A stretch of 37,872 nt of DNA from CAADGU01 sp964581605 (GTDB taxonomy: Bacteria > Chloroflexota > Anaerolineae > Promineifilales > Promineifilaceae): assembly GCA_964581605.1 (NCBI GenBank), contig CAZOPF010000052.1, positions 1 through 37,872 of the forward strand, read 5' to 3'. Position numbers and translations under genes: made by a program. Below are positions 37,814-37,872 of this stretch, piece by piece (position 1 is the stretch's first letter; each line of letters begins with the position of its first letter). The notes below the pieces were generated by a model, which saw only the letters and a list, made by a program, of their open reading frames with translations, was not told the DNA's origin and did no database searches.

Positions 37814-37872
37814 ACGGATTACGGCTTCATTACGGCTTTATAATTATCGGCAGATAAATCACACCACTACCG

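Noticed and set aside
1..37872. Insertion sequence transposases, integrases, phage genes, rRNA or tRNA genes, riboswitches
   Set aside because: I looked on both strands and found no convincing example; the only mobile-like sequence is the non-coding composite palindromic element.

Overview
The window looks like a scaffold piece from a GC-rich, aerobic, heterotrophic environmental bacterium, most likely a Chloroflexota member of the Anaerolineae/Caldilineae/Promineifilum type. This is inferred from the mix of gene families, GAAC-N4-GTTC LexA boxes, many palindromic intergenic repeats and a strongly over-used octamer, ACGGCCGT (about 75 exact copies counted by eye). No rRNA, tRNA or ribosomal protein gene is present to fix the taxonomy. 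There are two runs of 100 N. The second is flanked by an exact 55-bp duplication and is probably an assembly artefact.

Left part (1-9.5 kb). A broken RHS core fragment runs off the left edge. It is followed by a small SOS cassette: lexA with a perfect LexA box between its -35 and -10, a terminator, then a second perfect box in front of a small FtsK/SpoIIIE-type ATPase and a 74-aa companion. On the minus strand follow a REC-GAF-PAS protein that ends where a kinase core would normally begin, and a three-gene MacAB/Lol-like ABC system (adaptor lipoprotein, two-module FtsX-type permease, ATPase).

Right part (9.7-37.7 kb). This is one large catabolic supercluster built around a GntR/HutC-type regulator. 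Three near-identical operators (core ATGTTATAACAT) lie at good sigma-70-like promoters: before the nitrilase operon, before the divergent Asp/Glu-racemase-family gene, and before gntR itself. The genes are: a tandem-domain nitrilase-like protein; a protein resembling plant red chlorophyll catabolite reductase (RCCR); an FAD monooxygenase; a racemase-family protein without its cysteines; two membrane proteins; a maleamate-amidase-like hydrolase; a type III CoA-transferase; an HpcH/HpaI aldolase; a PPC-domain protein; gntR; a DUF3891 protein; five calycin/DUF3598-like barrel proteins; an alpha/beta hydrolase; a Rieske oxygenase; a second RCCR/bilin-reductase-like protein; a flavin reductase fused to an HMG-CoA-lyase-type lyase; LeuC/LeuD-like hydro-lyase subunits; a second CoA-transferase; an acyl-CoA-dehydrogenase-like flavoprotein; an aldehyde dehydrogenase; a hydantoinase-like amidohydrolase; and a DinB-like protein.

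Working hypothesis (inference): a bacterial pathway for degrading tetrapyrroles or bilins (chlorophyll or haem breakdown products). An alpha/beta hydrolase, a Rieske oxygenase and RCCR-like proteins parallel the plant chlorophyllase/PAO/RCCR route, with calycin barrels as possible ligand carriers. Oxidative cleavage would give substituted maleimides. These would be opened by the cyclic amidohydrolase, deaminated by the amidases, hydrated by the LeuCD-like enzyme, activated by CoA-transferase and split by the lyases to central metabolites. The main alternative is catabolism of an N-heteroaromatic compound through maleamate. No function here has been tested.
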